Assembly (NCBI RefSeq): GCF_036324505.1
Contig: NC_086354.1
Location: 19,654,707 to 19,718,706, forward strand
Origin: Eleginops maclovinus
Taxonomy: Eukaryota > Chordata > Actinopteri > Perciformes > Eleginopidae
Length of the DNA stretch: 64,000 nt
Direction: 5' to 3'
The notes below the pieces were generated by a model. That model had not been told where the DNA came from, searched no databases, and saw only the letters and a list, made by a program, of their open reading frames with translations. This document shows positions 35,001 to 47,525 of this stretch, in pieces; the first letter of the stretch is position 1, and every line of letters begins with the position of its first letter. Both the position numbers and the translations under genes were made by a program.

Positions 35001-38000
35001 CTGTGCAGACTTTTTCCCCACTCGACGCATGATGAGAAATCACAGACAAGACTATGACAACTTTCTTAAAGCTACGAGACAAGAGCACCAGTCGCATTTT
35101 CCCCTAGTTGGTTTTCACTGAACCTCGAAAACCTTTGAAGACCTTCTGAGGAATTTTTGTTGCATATAGACGGTTTGAGCTTTCCAGGAAGTCAGACATT
35201 CTTGCATAATTCCCATTCCACTCAGGCAGCTGTTATCAGTTTTTCAATTCATTCATTACATTTTTTTCTGTCTACGATGCAATCCTGTGAAACGTCTTTG
35301 AAGGTGAAGTCCTATCAAAGCTTCTTCTTTCCCCCGTCAAGTGTTTCATCGACAAAATCAAAGAGTGAAAAATGTTTTTCAAACACAATATCCAAGGATG
35401 TCTTGTGAAATAACAGGCCTAACACCGTGTTTACTTTATTCAACAACAACGTCTGTGAAATTTAACTTACAGTAAGTGCTGGAAAAGCGATGGCTCTTAG
35501 GTTCCATTTATGATAACGCACAGTGCTCCATTTCTACAGGAACCACTGTGCTTTTATTGCGTTGCCCATATTATACAGTGCATGGCTTTAGAAATGGTCC
35601 ACATACAGTAACAGTATCACATTGTATATTTATTTTATTGATCCTCATTTCTTCCCTGTAAAAGCCATTTAATGTTTGTGCATTCTGTAATGGCCTGACT
35701 GTATAGGGGTTTTCGTTATAACTGTCAAAGCACTAGGGCTTTAGCCGCTATGTGCATACTTGAGGTTATATAGTGGATAAAGCCAGCTAAAAGTTCACAT
35801 TTTACATAAAAACAGCTCAGTAGCACATTGAAATTTACCCTTGCATTATTTTAGTACTGTATCCAAGACAGCTGTTACTATTTAGTAAAGTATTAGAGGG
35901 TCCTTAATCATATATGATCATCCAGCTCAGTGCAGTACTACAGTAGGAGAGAGTCAACATTTGAGTACTGCATCTACCAAAACACTTTTCTATCTAGTTA
36001 GGTACTAGATAACCATTTATCATATTTTAACTTTAATATCCATCTCAGGAATATAGCCAGTGTAGTAAAGTGTAGTAAACATATACTCTTTAGGTCAGTA
36101 CTTGATTGGCATTAGCTTGACTTTATTTAAGCATCTAGTTCAGTATTAGAGAGTCATAAAGCTTAGCAGTGTGTTATTATTAGGACTGTAGTGAGTTTGG
36201 TTGCCCTTTAGCTTAGCATAATGAAAGAAAACCCCCTAAAACATATCAGAAAATAACTATAAAAGAACTTTAAGCCACCAAGTAACAGCAGTTAGTGGAA
36301 TTAAGAGAGGGAGGGACATACTGTACCGATAGCTGTATGTTTGAATAAAACTCTCATATTGATCTAAAATTATACTGCTTTTTTTAAAGTGTTTTCTCAG
36401 TATAGTACCACTGAAATGCTTGAATTCAAGTCTTAAAATAACCTGTAATAAAACTAATATGCAGTCAGTAATACAGCTGGTGAATATAAGAAGTCTGCCA
36501 GGCTGAGGCCCAGAAATCTCTGACTCAAAAATATTTTTTGATATACTTAAAAAGGCAATAATGCTAGTAAGCACGTCCGACACACTGAGACATCAACTAC
36601 AATAACAAACATTGTTGGTTTCTTAAATAAACCCCTTGAACATTAATCTGTAATTACTGTTTCACTACACTGGCTAATTGCTTGAGTTTAAGTATTCCAG
36701 CTTCAGTGCTTTTCCCCTCAGTAGTGCCACAGTGCGTCCGTCACTGGTTTTGTTTTAGTCCCCTCGCTCTGCACCGGGTACTGACAGTGAATTAGCGTTG
36801 AGAGAGACACGCTCAGGGTGAAAATTGGAACAATTACATTCATCTTTACAGAGAATGCCTCGGTGAAAAGGTGCTCCCTGGGGAATTAATCACCCCAGTG
36901 TTTCAGCATCTTACCTCTTTAATAACCAATTTAAATCATTTCCTCCCAAGTTTCAACACTCCTAAAAATATACAAGCGGGTGATTTTTATTAACACACTG
37001 TGCTTCCATCAAAGGCCTATTAGGAGCCGTGAATCAGATGTGTGTTTGCGTGTTTAAGTGTCACTTTATTTGATGAAAACAAAATGAGATTGGGATATTG
37101 AGTAACATAACGTAACTTTACCTGGATTTGCAGCGTGAATTATAACAAAAGAGACTCATTAGAGAAAAGTGCTGCCGCACCAATCGACTAAATAAATGAT
37201 ATCAATGAAATGTTCATTTTGTGTTTCTACATGTCTTCCGTTGTTGTTGTTGTGCTTGATTCAAAAACTATTTATCCTTGAGTGGCTTGACAGGCTTAAC
37301 ATTCAAACCAGGAAACATTAAAAAAAAAAGCCCTTCTCAAGGTCGATGGTGCACTTACAACAAGCCTAATTGAGAATTTGATCTAGTCGCTCTAAGGGGT
37401 GGACAACGTGCTGCTCTGAATGTTAAAGATGAGCTATCAGGATTTGATCAGAAGTAATCAAAATGCCAGCCTTGCTTTTAGGTCACTTCCTTCTTTACCT
37501 TGTCAGTGCAGCAGAAATGCCTTTCTGTAGGATTTGTATTCCATACAGCTGCGGGACTTTCTTAAGCACAGCGAACAGAGAGCTTTGGCATATCAGCAGA
37601 AATAGAAATAAATCAGAAAATATGTTTTCAGACATCTGGACAGCGGAGCAATAGTAGAACAACAACAGTTTAATAAAAAGGAGGCTGCTCTTTCTCTTCA
37701 CAACCCAGTGGAAAATACAAGTATGCTATGAGTATCTGTACATTTTTAAACTACATTTAAGTCTTCTCTTTGGGTTTACCATAATGCATGTTGATTTCAT
37801 CACAGTTATTATTCAAAGGCGATGGGTCAGTCTTGTCAAAGTCAAAAGCCGTTGACAAACATATTACGTCATTGTTTACATTGCAATTAACACTGCTGTG
37901 AGGCAATGCTATGGCCTAATTGCTAACACTATCACAATGACAACGCTAACATGCTGATGTTAAGCGGGTATTGAAAACCATATTCACCAGATACAGGAGA

Positions 38001-40455
38001 CAGAATTATACTATAGTTAGTCATTATATTTATGACTAAATTAAGGTATTTAGGATATAATGCTTGGACCATATACATTTAACAGGCTTTACATTTAAGC
38101 ATACAATGAAAGAGGTGTAAAGCTAACTAATGTACTCCTTTCTTCATTCATCCATGCTCTGCTCAAAGTTTTACTAGAAGAAGTGCACTGAATTCTTAAG
38201 AGCTATACGAGAGCAATAATAATGCAGAATAAAGCTCTTGTTGACAGGCGGCTTGTTTTCAGGCAAACAAACTCTTTGCTTCTCTGCTCTCATTTAAGGC
38301 AGACGCCATTGAATATTTTATTGCAGCTTCAAAATGAGGTTGTGTTGTGAGTGGCTTTGATGTAAATTTGCCGTTTCAGCCAGTAGTGGCTTGTTTGACA
38401 GGCAGCAGTCACACAGAGACAAAAAACAGCCTGAAGTTGAGCAGGAGAAATGCGCCCCCCCCACTTCTACAAGCTTGCAGAGTGGTGATGATTAGCTCTC
38501 TGGCAGGAATCTCCTAAGGCAAGTGATTACGACACGCTTTGCAAACTATGACACCTCTTACCTGGAGCACAAACAGAGACAGCATCCCAAAATATTTCTA
38601 GAGCACTCCTTAGAAGAGTTTGAGCTGAAATGTTGTTTTCGCCCTGTCCCTGCAAGAGTTTGTGTTTATTATTCAGGTTGAGAACTTGAGGGGAAATTGG
38701 TTGTGCTAATGAAAATGAGTTCCTGCAAAAACCAATGAAGTGTAAATGCCACCACAAAGAGTTGCATACCTGCTTTTTCTCTGCTGTGTGCTTAAGTTGG
38801 AGGAGAGCTGTTGAGTATGAATCATTTTTCTCAGTGCTCTGTATTGCCCCTTACCGGGGTTGTGAGCAGCGCTAAGCCTCCATGAGAGGAACAACCTGAA
38901 ATGGAGGAACACTTCAATGTCGCCCTTTCTTCCTCTCCTCTACGAGTGATTATACAATTGATTTTTTTTGTCCACCAGTGGTTCCCTCTATAGGAGCAGT
39001 AATAACAATTTATCTTGGCTCCTTGTTCCATTACAGCAGAGCTGCGGTGAAACCAGAGGAAAAGTGCTGTGTTTTATGATTTATGGAGGCTATTTGACCT
39101 GTGCTTATTAGAGGGATCTACCGAACGTGATGCCGACTCCGGAAATAGACTATGAGCTTTACTCTGTGCTCAGAGTGTGAACATGGCTTTTGGAGAAGAT
39201 GGAATGGGTGTCCCAGCTGATTGAAAAACAAACAAGCCCGAGTCTGAACACTGATGTTTAAATATACATCAGCTCTGCTGCCACATTTCAACATGTCCTT
39301 GTAACCATCTGAATTCAATTCAACTTGGAGGTCATGAGGAAGAAAATCTCAGCCTTAATCCCTCCCCCCATCATTTCAAAAAGATTTTACTGCATCGCCA
39401 GTGGATTACACAATATAGCCCAAGGTGTCTGGTATAATTTGGCATGAAAGGAAATGAGTAGGGATGTGATAAGTGAGATGCTTATCATCATGTGTCCTCA
39501 CTCTGCTTCTAGTTTTTGTTAAGAGTGCTGCCTGAAGGAAACTGCCTAGGCGCTAAGGGGCTGCTGGTTATTCCTCATTTATTGCAGTTTATGGAGCAGT
39601 TTAAACATGGTGGCTCCCTCTCCGCCTCCCTCCACCAAATCCAGGTTGCTCTCCTGTGGCTAGTGATAATATTTAACTGCTGACCTTATCTTCTTCTCCC
39701 CACATCTCCTCTCCGGCGGCGAATGGGGAGCATGTTAATGTCTGACACAGCTCTACATGTAGCATGCTAATCCATCTGTGGCCTCGGCTGATTAAAGATG
39801 AATATCGGTGGGATAGTAAACACAGGCATGCCCGAGGCAGCTTCACCGATGACTACATCTGCACAGGACCATGTAAACGGTTCGACTCCAACCGGCATAT
39901 AATTTTACAGATCTCACGGCCAGCTGAATAAATAAAAAAGGCCCCGCTTAAAAGCAAGTAAACAAGCTGAAAACTTTATTGTAAAGTATGTAATCCACCA
40001 AATTCTCAGACACACACACCCACCTCAACATCAGTGCAACGATAATGATCGATCACGCATTTAGCTTCTTAAATGTAATTACACAGCCAACCCAATGGTT
40101 GATTTAAAAAAATCTATTAAAAAAAGGTTCGAAAGGGCAACATAAAAGGAATCGGATGCTACGGCTGAATCTATTGTGGTAAACAGCTCAAGTTAATGTT
40201 TGATTAATGAGATGTTTATCAAAGGAAAGCTCAATGTAGAAGCATTGCAAAGTGTCCATTAAAGTTAATAAACCCTCAACTGCATAATAATCAGGTGACA
40301 GTAAATTAAAACAAAACAAAAACAAGCAATTAATCATTCTCTTATGCACATAAATTCCACAGGGATATGTATTACAAATATAAAATATAATATATAACTT
40401 CTATATGTAATACATGTGACAGAATGTGTCTATTTTGACCATGTTATATTTTTAT
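32061..40455. other. Intergenic, 8.4 kb without recognised gene
   Basis: The longest stretch without a recognised element in the left part of the window. Open frames are short and featureless. A degenerate recurring motif (variants of ATCTAGTTCAGTACTA) is spread over about 35850-36160. No transposon, exon or RNA gene could be supported. Confidence 0.45.
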
Positions 40456-40459
40456 TTAA

Positions 40460-41112
40460 AAAGGTGCCATAGAAGGAAAACTGTATTTACCTTGGCATAG
40501 TTGAATAAGGAGGGTTGGGTACATTGAACTGACATACCGTGAACCTCAAACACCATTGTTTCCTCCTTCACGTGCAAATCATGAATATGCATATCACAGC
40601 GGTAAAACCGGCGAATTACAACAATCCCTGTGTGTTACGTCACACACGGTAGTCCAGCCCCAACATTTGCATACACCAGCTGCTGGAAACACTAACGCTA
40701 ACACTTACCACTCCTGTAACGTTGCTCTCCAATCTCCGACCCACTGGCTGTTTTTCAAATTCATCGGTTTCCTCCTCCGATAAAGGCTCAAACATGTAAG
40801 GTTGGATGCCAACAGCCTCCATGGTTCATCTCTCACAGTTTCCCGACCTTCACTTACTTCTTTGGGCTCTGAGGCAGCCATGGGTTGCTCCTTGGAAACC
40901 ATCCAATCAGAGCAGAGCTCGTCATAATGATTTAAATGAGCCCCCAAAAAAGGCAATTCAGCTTGTGTCATTCTAGGACCAAATCATAGGGTTGTAAATA
41001 GGTCTGTGAAACCGCATCTGGACATTTTTTGGATCAACCAAAGTTATATACCTTCTTTGTAGACATCAGAGAACAATTTAAAATAGCAGAGAGGATGCTT
41101 TCTATGGCACCT
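40460..41112 (-). mobile_element. TTAA-type transposon copy B, unsplit
   Basis: Inverted ends GGTGCCATAGAA (from 40463) and TTCTATGGCACC (ending about 41111) are flanked by TTAA at 40456-40459 and 41113-41116. At about 653 bp it is collinear with copy A at 26184-29808 but in the opposite orientation and without the hAT insertion. It therefore shows the pre-insertion state of that site. It keeps the same short exon and donor on the minus strand and a CRE-like TTACGTCA at about 40635-40642. It has no transposase and is non-autonomous; Kolobok-like or piggyBac-like. Confidence 0.85.
40709..40822 (-). pseudogene. Captured 5' exon in TTAA element, unsplit copy
   Basis: The start codon (minus strand, 40822-40820) is in ACCATGG context. 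The frame reads MEAVGIQPYMFEPL, then an acidic SEEETDEFE stretch, then GRRLESNVT. It ends at a GTAAGT donor, with the exon ending at 40709, about 114 bp in all. Near the end this copy has two extra bases relative to copy A, which shifts the last codons (TGV instead of TEW). The peptide resembles the start of P2X7-ballast-like proteins, but the cysteine-rich part is absent. An upstream frame beginning MAASEPKEV overlaps it and is less likely to be used because of its weaker arrangement. Confidence 0.5.
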
Positions 41113-41116
41113 TTAA

Positions 41117-42479
41117 AGTTACTTTGATTTAAATCTTACTGGAAACTAATCAATTATATCACATTTTATATTTGATGTTGTGCATCAGCATGATCTATTG
41201 ATTTTGCGTCACATAACAAACTACCATTTCATAATTATCGAATTCTAAAAAATCAGTTGATTCTCAGTTTATTAATGTGGTGCTTATGGGTTTGTAAAAT
41301 ACAAATAAATGCTCACACATCAAACTACAGTAAGCCTTGCTTTTATGACACATGTTTGGGGTTTTATTTATAGAAGAATGCTTTATCTTTGTCTAGGAAA
41401 ATACTATTTGTTTCCAGAGCAGCCATGGGTTGCATTGCATGCTGTTACAAATGTCTTATTCAGCTGACAAAGATGGAATAACTGCCACCTCAGCTGATCG
41501 ATTGTGGACCACCTGAGAGTTGGGCCCTTTCTCTGTGGGCAGACTTGTCACCATTAGCTGAAGGAGGAGTATAAAGTTTGGAGAGCGATGATGATGATGA
41601 TGTTGGTAGTCAAACTGTGCACGAAAAGAAATCTGTGCTCAAGAAAAACACAGAATAGGGTGAAAGTGATGGTTTACTACGTTAGAAATATCATCAGAAG
41701 CAATCGTTATCTCCACGGAGGCAGGAGGGGTGGGGTGGGGCATCATATCAGGTGTAGTTCTCTTCTCAGACAGGAGAACCAGTCACACTCAGCTAGACTA
41801 CTGATGAATCTGGGGAGTTGTTTGCCATCACTAGTTCTGGCTCATGCCATCATCTTCCCAACCAGCAATAACACTTCACACTAGAGGAATCCAACTTTGA
41901 CAGCATGCACCCTTTCCCCACAGAAGAAGCACTTTGGAAAGGAATTGAACCTTAAAAGCAAGCCTTATGAATCATGCAGCCTATACTTTTACCGAGGACC
42001 CTAAATACTGCAATTGATGTTATTGTGTTATTGATATAGCCTTTTTGTTTTGACTAACAAGCGAGCAAGATGGCACGATTTGGGCTGCAAAAATAATTAT
42101 GGCTGCTTTAAATGATATTCCTGCAAGACATTTGCATTGGAAAATAAAAACATTTCTCTCTACTGAGTTTGCAAATACTCTGTCAAGGGTAGCAGCTCAT
42201 TACGTTCACATTCAAGGGCGAACATTTCGACTGACATTGCGAGCACAGATGCTGCAGTTTAGGAATTCTTCTGAGGGATCTCTTCACCACCAATTACCAC
42301 TGCTGATTTAAAAACTGTGAAAAATGCAATCATAAGTACCCTCTTGTGAAAAAAATCCCGACTGCCCAGTTAGGTATTTCTTAGTTTAGTCTATTTAAAC
42401 ATAAAACGGAATATGCTTTTACACATTTTAACTATGTTGTCACACCTTTTCTTTTTTTCTGTCTAACTTACTTAGAGGG
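41117..42479. other. Intergenic, no gene recognised
   Basis: About 1.4 kb of noncoding DNA with a short ATG/ATGATG run at about 41587-41602. No motif-bearing frame. Confidence 0.5.
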
Positions 42480-43105
42480 GCCAATGTGCATTATCCACAG
42501 CTTATTTAGACTATTGCAGTTCTGTCCTCTCTGCTTTCCCTCTCAAATGTCTTCATTAACTTAAATTGGTCCAGAATTCAGCTGCCCGTATTATTACCAC
42601 AGCTCCCTTTAGATCACATTACTTCTGTTCTTCAGCAACTTCATTGCTTGAATACAGAATCGATTTCACGATTCAGCTTCTAACTTGTAAGGCCCCTCAC
42701 AACCGAGCCTTTTTGTATCTTTCTGGACTTCCAATCTATACACCTCCTTGCACTCTCAGATCCTCTTCTGGTATTCAACCCAGCACACAATCTGTCCACT
42801 TGACTACCATGAGGTCTTGAGCATGCAACTGTTCTACACCCTGCATTTTGAACAATGTCTCAAAAGAAATCCCCAATATTGACTCTTCATCTTCAATTCT
42901 TGTTTTACAACTTGGCAACTTTTGTCTGATGTTGCTAAAACTACGTTGAGATATGCAGGATGTAAAAACCTAGTCAGTCAACTTTTTTTGTTAATTCAAT
43001 TTTTTTAAAGATGTTTTGTTGTCTTTAAACTATGCTGCATGTTTTAGACCACGTCTTTGAGTGCTCTTATGGCACCTATACAATTTTATTATTATTATTT
43101 GCAAC
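42480..43105 (+). mobile_element. L2-like LINE 3' fragment
   Basis: The frame at 42566-42820 reads VQNSAARIITTAPFRSHY, then RIDFTIQLLTCKA, AFLYLSGLPIYTPPCTLRSS. This is the thumb and C-terminal pattern of fish L2 (Maui-type) reverse transcriptases (QNAAARLLT..., F(K)ILLLTFKA..., YL.ELL..YTPSRTLRSS). The fragment lacks the catalytic region. Downstream sequence reaches a TTATTATTATT tail at about 43087-43100 after GCTCTTATGGCACCTATACA, similar to the 3' ends of these elements. Divergence and small indels show that it is old. Confidence 0.75.
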
Positions 43106-43734
43106 CTCTCCTAATTTTTTTCATAAGACTTCTGATCTACGCTCATCAAAAGTAAATGATTAAAAACATCTAACCATGACAAAGTATCTTAATGTTTTTG
43201 ACATTGAGGTTTGGGAACACAGAATAGGGGAAAACTATTTTTCAGAACCATCCCTCGATACATCATGAACAAAGCATCCCATTTATCCAGTTAACGCATC
43301 TTAAATCAGCCAAAAATGTTAATATTTCATTTCTACAGACAGGTACGAATCAACAAGGTGAAAGGGATGTATTTCAGGCAGTGTTTCATTTAGATATCAT
43401 GGATGCTGCACATTAATCTGCATGAGAAAATGTGCCCGAGTTAGCTTATAATTATTCATTGTCACCGGCAGTCTCTTTGCAGAATGTAAAAGTGACTACC
43501 TGAGAAGATGAAGAGTCTCTCATTTTAATCGCAGTAAATTGAGCAGATAGGAATGCAGTGTTTCACTCACAGGCAAGTCAAGTATTCAACGTCAGAAAGC
43601 TTCACTTTGTGATTTAACTTGTAGTTCAATTTACCCAAGTTACTCCTCTTTGTATTGCGGTGAAAGTTCCTACTTCATTACCGTTTCAAATAGGACTGAA
43701 ACGTACGATTATATAAATCTGCAGATTCTTTTTT

Positions 43735-43980
43735 AGATTAATAGAATAACTGAATTTTAAAAAGTGAGGAAAATTGTGATTTTTTTGCCATCCAAATAAA
43801 GTCCAAGACTCTCAGTGTCCTATCTTGTCAGTCCAAACCCCCAAATCCAGTTTAATGCAAGATAAAATAGAAAAAAGCAGGCAATGTTTTGTATTTAGAG
43901 GCTGTGACTATACCTAACAAATGATTAATTATAAATATAGTTGGCAATTCATTTTCATGTTAAGTAATCAACACAGCTAA
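43735..43980 (+). mobile_element. Degenerate fish hAT-like interspersed repeat
   Basis: Segments such as TCTTGTCAGTCCAAACCCCC, AATCCAGTTTAATGCAAG and ATAAAATAGAAAAAAGCAG, followed by ATTCATTTTCATGTTAAGTA and ATCAAC, match the order of a very common fish element that starts GGGCTGCAACTAACGATTA and is probably a hAT-type MITE. The termini are too decayed to set exact ends. The other copy in the window is at about 47265-47525. Confidence 0.5.
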
Positions 43981-44399
43981 CTTCAACAAGCTATCCTGAC
44001 TTTTACTTTCTAGGTGGAAGTTAGCATTGCAAGCTATGTATTCCCTCTGACCAAAAATTAGGAGAATTAACATTTCAGTTCAAATGATTATCTTCCTAAA
44101 ACAGGATCTTGATAATGTAGGCTTTGTATGAATAAGGAATGAGCCCTTAAATCGTTACTTTCCAGCTTCCCCTCCACTATGTGCTCTCCATTAATCTAAA
44201 AGCAGTCACCCTCCAGATAGCAGCTGGCATCTGGAACATGTCCTTCTGTTGATGCTGGCAACTGAACCAACAGGCTTTGCTGTTAATTAGCCTCTCCACC
44301 ACCAGGCCAATGAGGAGCATCCATGGCACAGTATTTATGCTCTCAGAGCAACAGATCATGCTGGTCCATTTTCAATTTATATTTAAGACCCTTGATTGC

Positions 44400-44400
<1 letters not shown>
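43981..44400. other. Intergenic, no gene recognised
   Basis: Nothing recognisable; precedes the CA microsatellite. Confidence 0.5.

Positions 44401-44435
<35 letters not shown>
44401..44435. repeat. (AC)n microsatellite
   Basis: AC dinucleotide run of about 35 bp with a single AAAC interruption near 44428. Confidence 0.95.
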
Positions 44436-47264
44436 TCAGCTTCAGTTAGAGAGAAGAGGAAGGAGTCGATACATTAGCATAAATCGGGATTACTATGCAT
44501 GGCTGTTACTTCAAAAGATAATCAAATAAATTAGAATTTTTTTCAAGTGTTCACGAATGTTGGAATGAGTCGCAGATAATCCACCTTGCTTTTAGTTTTT
44601 TAGCCACACAAGAGCATTTCACATGATTATGCAACTTAAAACAGGATGCTTATAGAGGGCAGAAAATGCAAGACGCAGCGGCACAGAAACAATAAATAAA
44701 GAAGACAAAGGGAAAAGGCAATCTTAGACAAAAGTCAAGAAATGGAAACCGGGAATTCATAATCAATATTCTAACACTGCCAAGATACAGAGGTGGGCAG
44801 TTTCAGACATCCTGTCCTCAATACGTTTGCTCTTTGGTCAGTAGACATACTTGTTTAAGTTAAAGGTCAATTTAAGGCTGAGAGATCCAGCATATTTAGT
44901 AGAACAAGCATATATTGCATATTTAAATGACTTTTACCAACTAGCCATTCATCATGAAGTTGCAGGTTAATTGCTAATTGCGTGCTAATTACTCATATCA
45001 TTTTTAGTATAAATATTAAGCATTTCCCAAATCTGAGAGACTGTAGTGGACACTTTTTCCTGACATTTTATAGACAAAACAATCAGCCAGTAATACAAAA
45101 ACAACAATCAATAACGAAATAAATCATTACTTTTACCAAGCATGACTCGTGAAAAAAAGAAATGGGTTACCGTTTATATTTCTAGCTGGGAATACCTGGG
45201 CAAGTTATTGTTGATTTGTTCATAAATTAGAGTTAACCGCTTCCCTGGTGCCCCGATGAAGCAGCTCCTGTACAAGACAGAGCTGCTTGGTTTTGTCTTA
45301 GAGTATTTTTTAAATATTCACATTTAACAAATCCCCTCTATCCCAATTAAATGTTTACTGTAAACCGAAGGAACAAAAACTTTCAGCCCCCGACACAGTA
45401 AACTAATGACATCATATCTAATAGCCGCTGGCCTCATCGAGCAGCTATAAAGTTTAATAAAGCACAATGAAATGTGATTTTCACATGATGGTGCCATCCA
45501 TTTCCATAAGCCTTGCCTTTACTACCTTCCCGTGTCGCCTCAGTGTCTCAGTGGGGTTGTAGAAAGTGGGGCTCGCGCAAGAGCGGAACACTTTCACAGC
45601 TCCATTTTCATTTAGTATCATTAGAAATTCAATTCCCAGCAAATGACTTTTTAGATTTCACAGCAGTCCCTTAAGATGTTTTCGCATGACCTACTTTTGT
45701 CTCATGCCGCAGAGCTTTCTCCTCATCGCTACAGTTCACAATGTACATGCATACTCCTTAACTCCATCTCCCGGTCACATTCTTAGTTTTTCAGGTCGCG
45801 CTGGCTAAGACTGTCGAGGTCACTGTAGGGGAAACTGGTGATTTGTTTTTAAACTCCCAGGGCGATTCAGGACTACTGTAGACGCTGGCTATTTTCAGCT
45901 TGTACATAATGTCATCTGCAACCTATGTGGCTGTGTCAAATATGCCTCCATTGCTAGAAATAGAAAAAGAGTCTTAAGACACTGTAGCAGATCTCACTGG
46001 ACTCCAGATTTTACCTTTCCCTCCGTTCAAAGAAAATCCCTTCTCTTGCTACTAAGGTTGATTCATTGAGATCACCATGTCTAACCTGTGTGTCAACATT
46101 CATTCTTCTCTGGTTCTGTTTGCTGACTTGAGGAGCAAACACACCCTACATCACCTGCTGAGATGTCCTGTGATCAGCTCCATCTGTTAAAAGGCTGATG
46201 GCGATATCAGCAGATCTGCTACCTGCGAGTTAAGTAGGAAGTGGGTACAGCTGACACATTTAACTTTAAGCGTGAAATGAACACCCTCACTTTTCTGTCT
46301 GTGCAAACAAGGCTTAATAAAGGTGATGGGCTAACCTGAAGCTCCACCTTTTTCAATTTCCTGCTTCGCTGAGCATCCTATGGAAGCAAGGGACCACCTA
46401 TCCCAAGGAAATACCCGTACAAAGTGACATCACACATCAAGTAATGCGAGACATACGAAATGTGAATTTCAAACGAGGGGATTCGGAAGACTGACAAGAA
46501 GCAAATTAAATCATGTCATATAAGCAGATATGGGCCATCAGCTCTAAAGAATGTTGACTAGTAGGACCCCAGAGTAAAAAGATCGCACTTCAGGACATTT
46601 AGTGAGTGATGATTCTAACAGAAATCGCTCTATTCAGGTCAATGACATGGTTACCCTTTGGAAGTTTAGGCCTAATGGAGCTAATGAATGCTCTACCATT
46701 GAGTTTATGGAGCGTTCATCCTTGAAGTGAAGTCCACTGCCCTCAAGTTGATCTTAACCATCATCAGTTGTGAGCCTGCTGGCTCTGACAGGTGGTCCTG
46801 TGTTGGAGAGCAGGTGACCCCTCCCTCTCTTCCCTCCCTGCCGTCAGTCACAGTGACACAGGTGGCAAGAGGAGCAGATCCTGCCTTGAATGAAAGGGCA
46901 TCTGCACAGCATGTTCATCTTTTAATAGCCTCTACCTAGATCAGATAGTGACACACAAACCTGCCCACTTTTTAGCGAGTAACATCCAGTGAGATACAAG
47001 GTCTGATAATGCACACAAAGCAGTCATTGACGAGTACACGGTACCCCCCTGAGAAAAGAGGAGAGCAGTAAGTACTCTTTGAGAAGAAGTGATAACTGTA
47101 CCAAAAGGAGGTAGACCGCAATGTCCTCAAATCTTTTTTTTTTTGTACTTTTTAAATTTCCAGTTCAGTGACCATATTTCTTCTAGTTTTGGCTACCGTT
47201 TCTAAAAGTTATAATAACCTCATACTAAAAGTAATTTCTGAAATCTAGGAAGACTGCATTATTG
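44436..47264. other. Intergenic, no gene recognised
   Basis: About 2.8 kb of AT-rich DNA. A cluster of TAAT-core sites lies at about 44968-44993 (see findings). No exon or transposon was recognised. Confidence 0.45.
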
Positions 47265-47525
47265 CTAGGGCTGCAATCAACCTTCCATTTAAATGTTTCA
47301 TTAAATTGGTCAATTGACTTTCTTTAAAAAAAACAATACAATTGGTTATTCGAAGGTAATATGGTGCCGAGTTATCAAATTACTTGCTTTGTCAGATGAA
47401 CTGCAAAATTATAGAATTTACTATCATATAAATCAGAAAATTCAGAAAATCTAGAAGAATAGTTGGTGTTTTAGCTTAAAATTGTTGCAGATACATTTTT
47501 TAATCAACAAATCCACAAGACACAT
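47265..47525 (+). mobile_element. Degenerate fish hAT-like interspersed repeat, second copy
   Basis: Begins TAGGGCTGCAATCAACC, close to the well-known fish repeat start GGGCTGCAACTAACGATTA. It continues with GAATTTACTATCATATAAAT and later GTTGGTGTTTTAGCTTAAAA, in the order expected for the same repeat. The end is unclear, near ATCAAC at about 47510. Old and noncoding. Confidence 0.55.
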
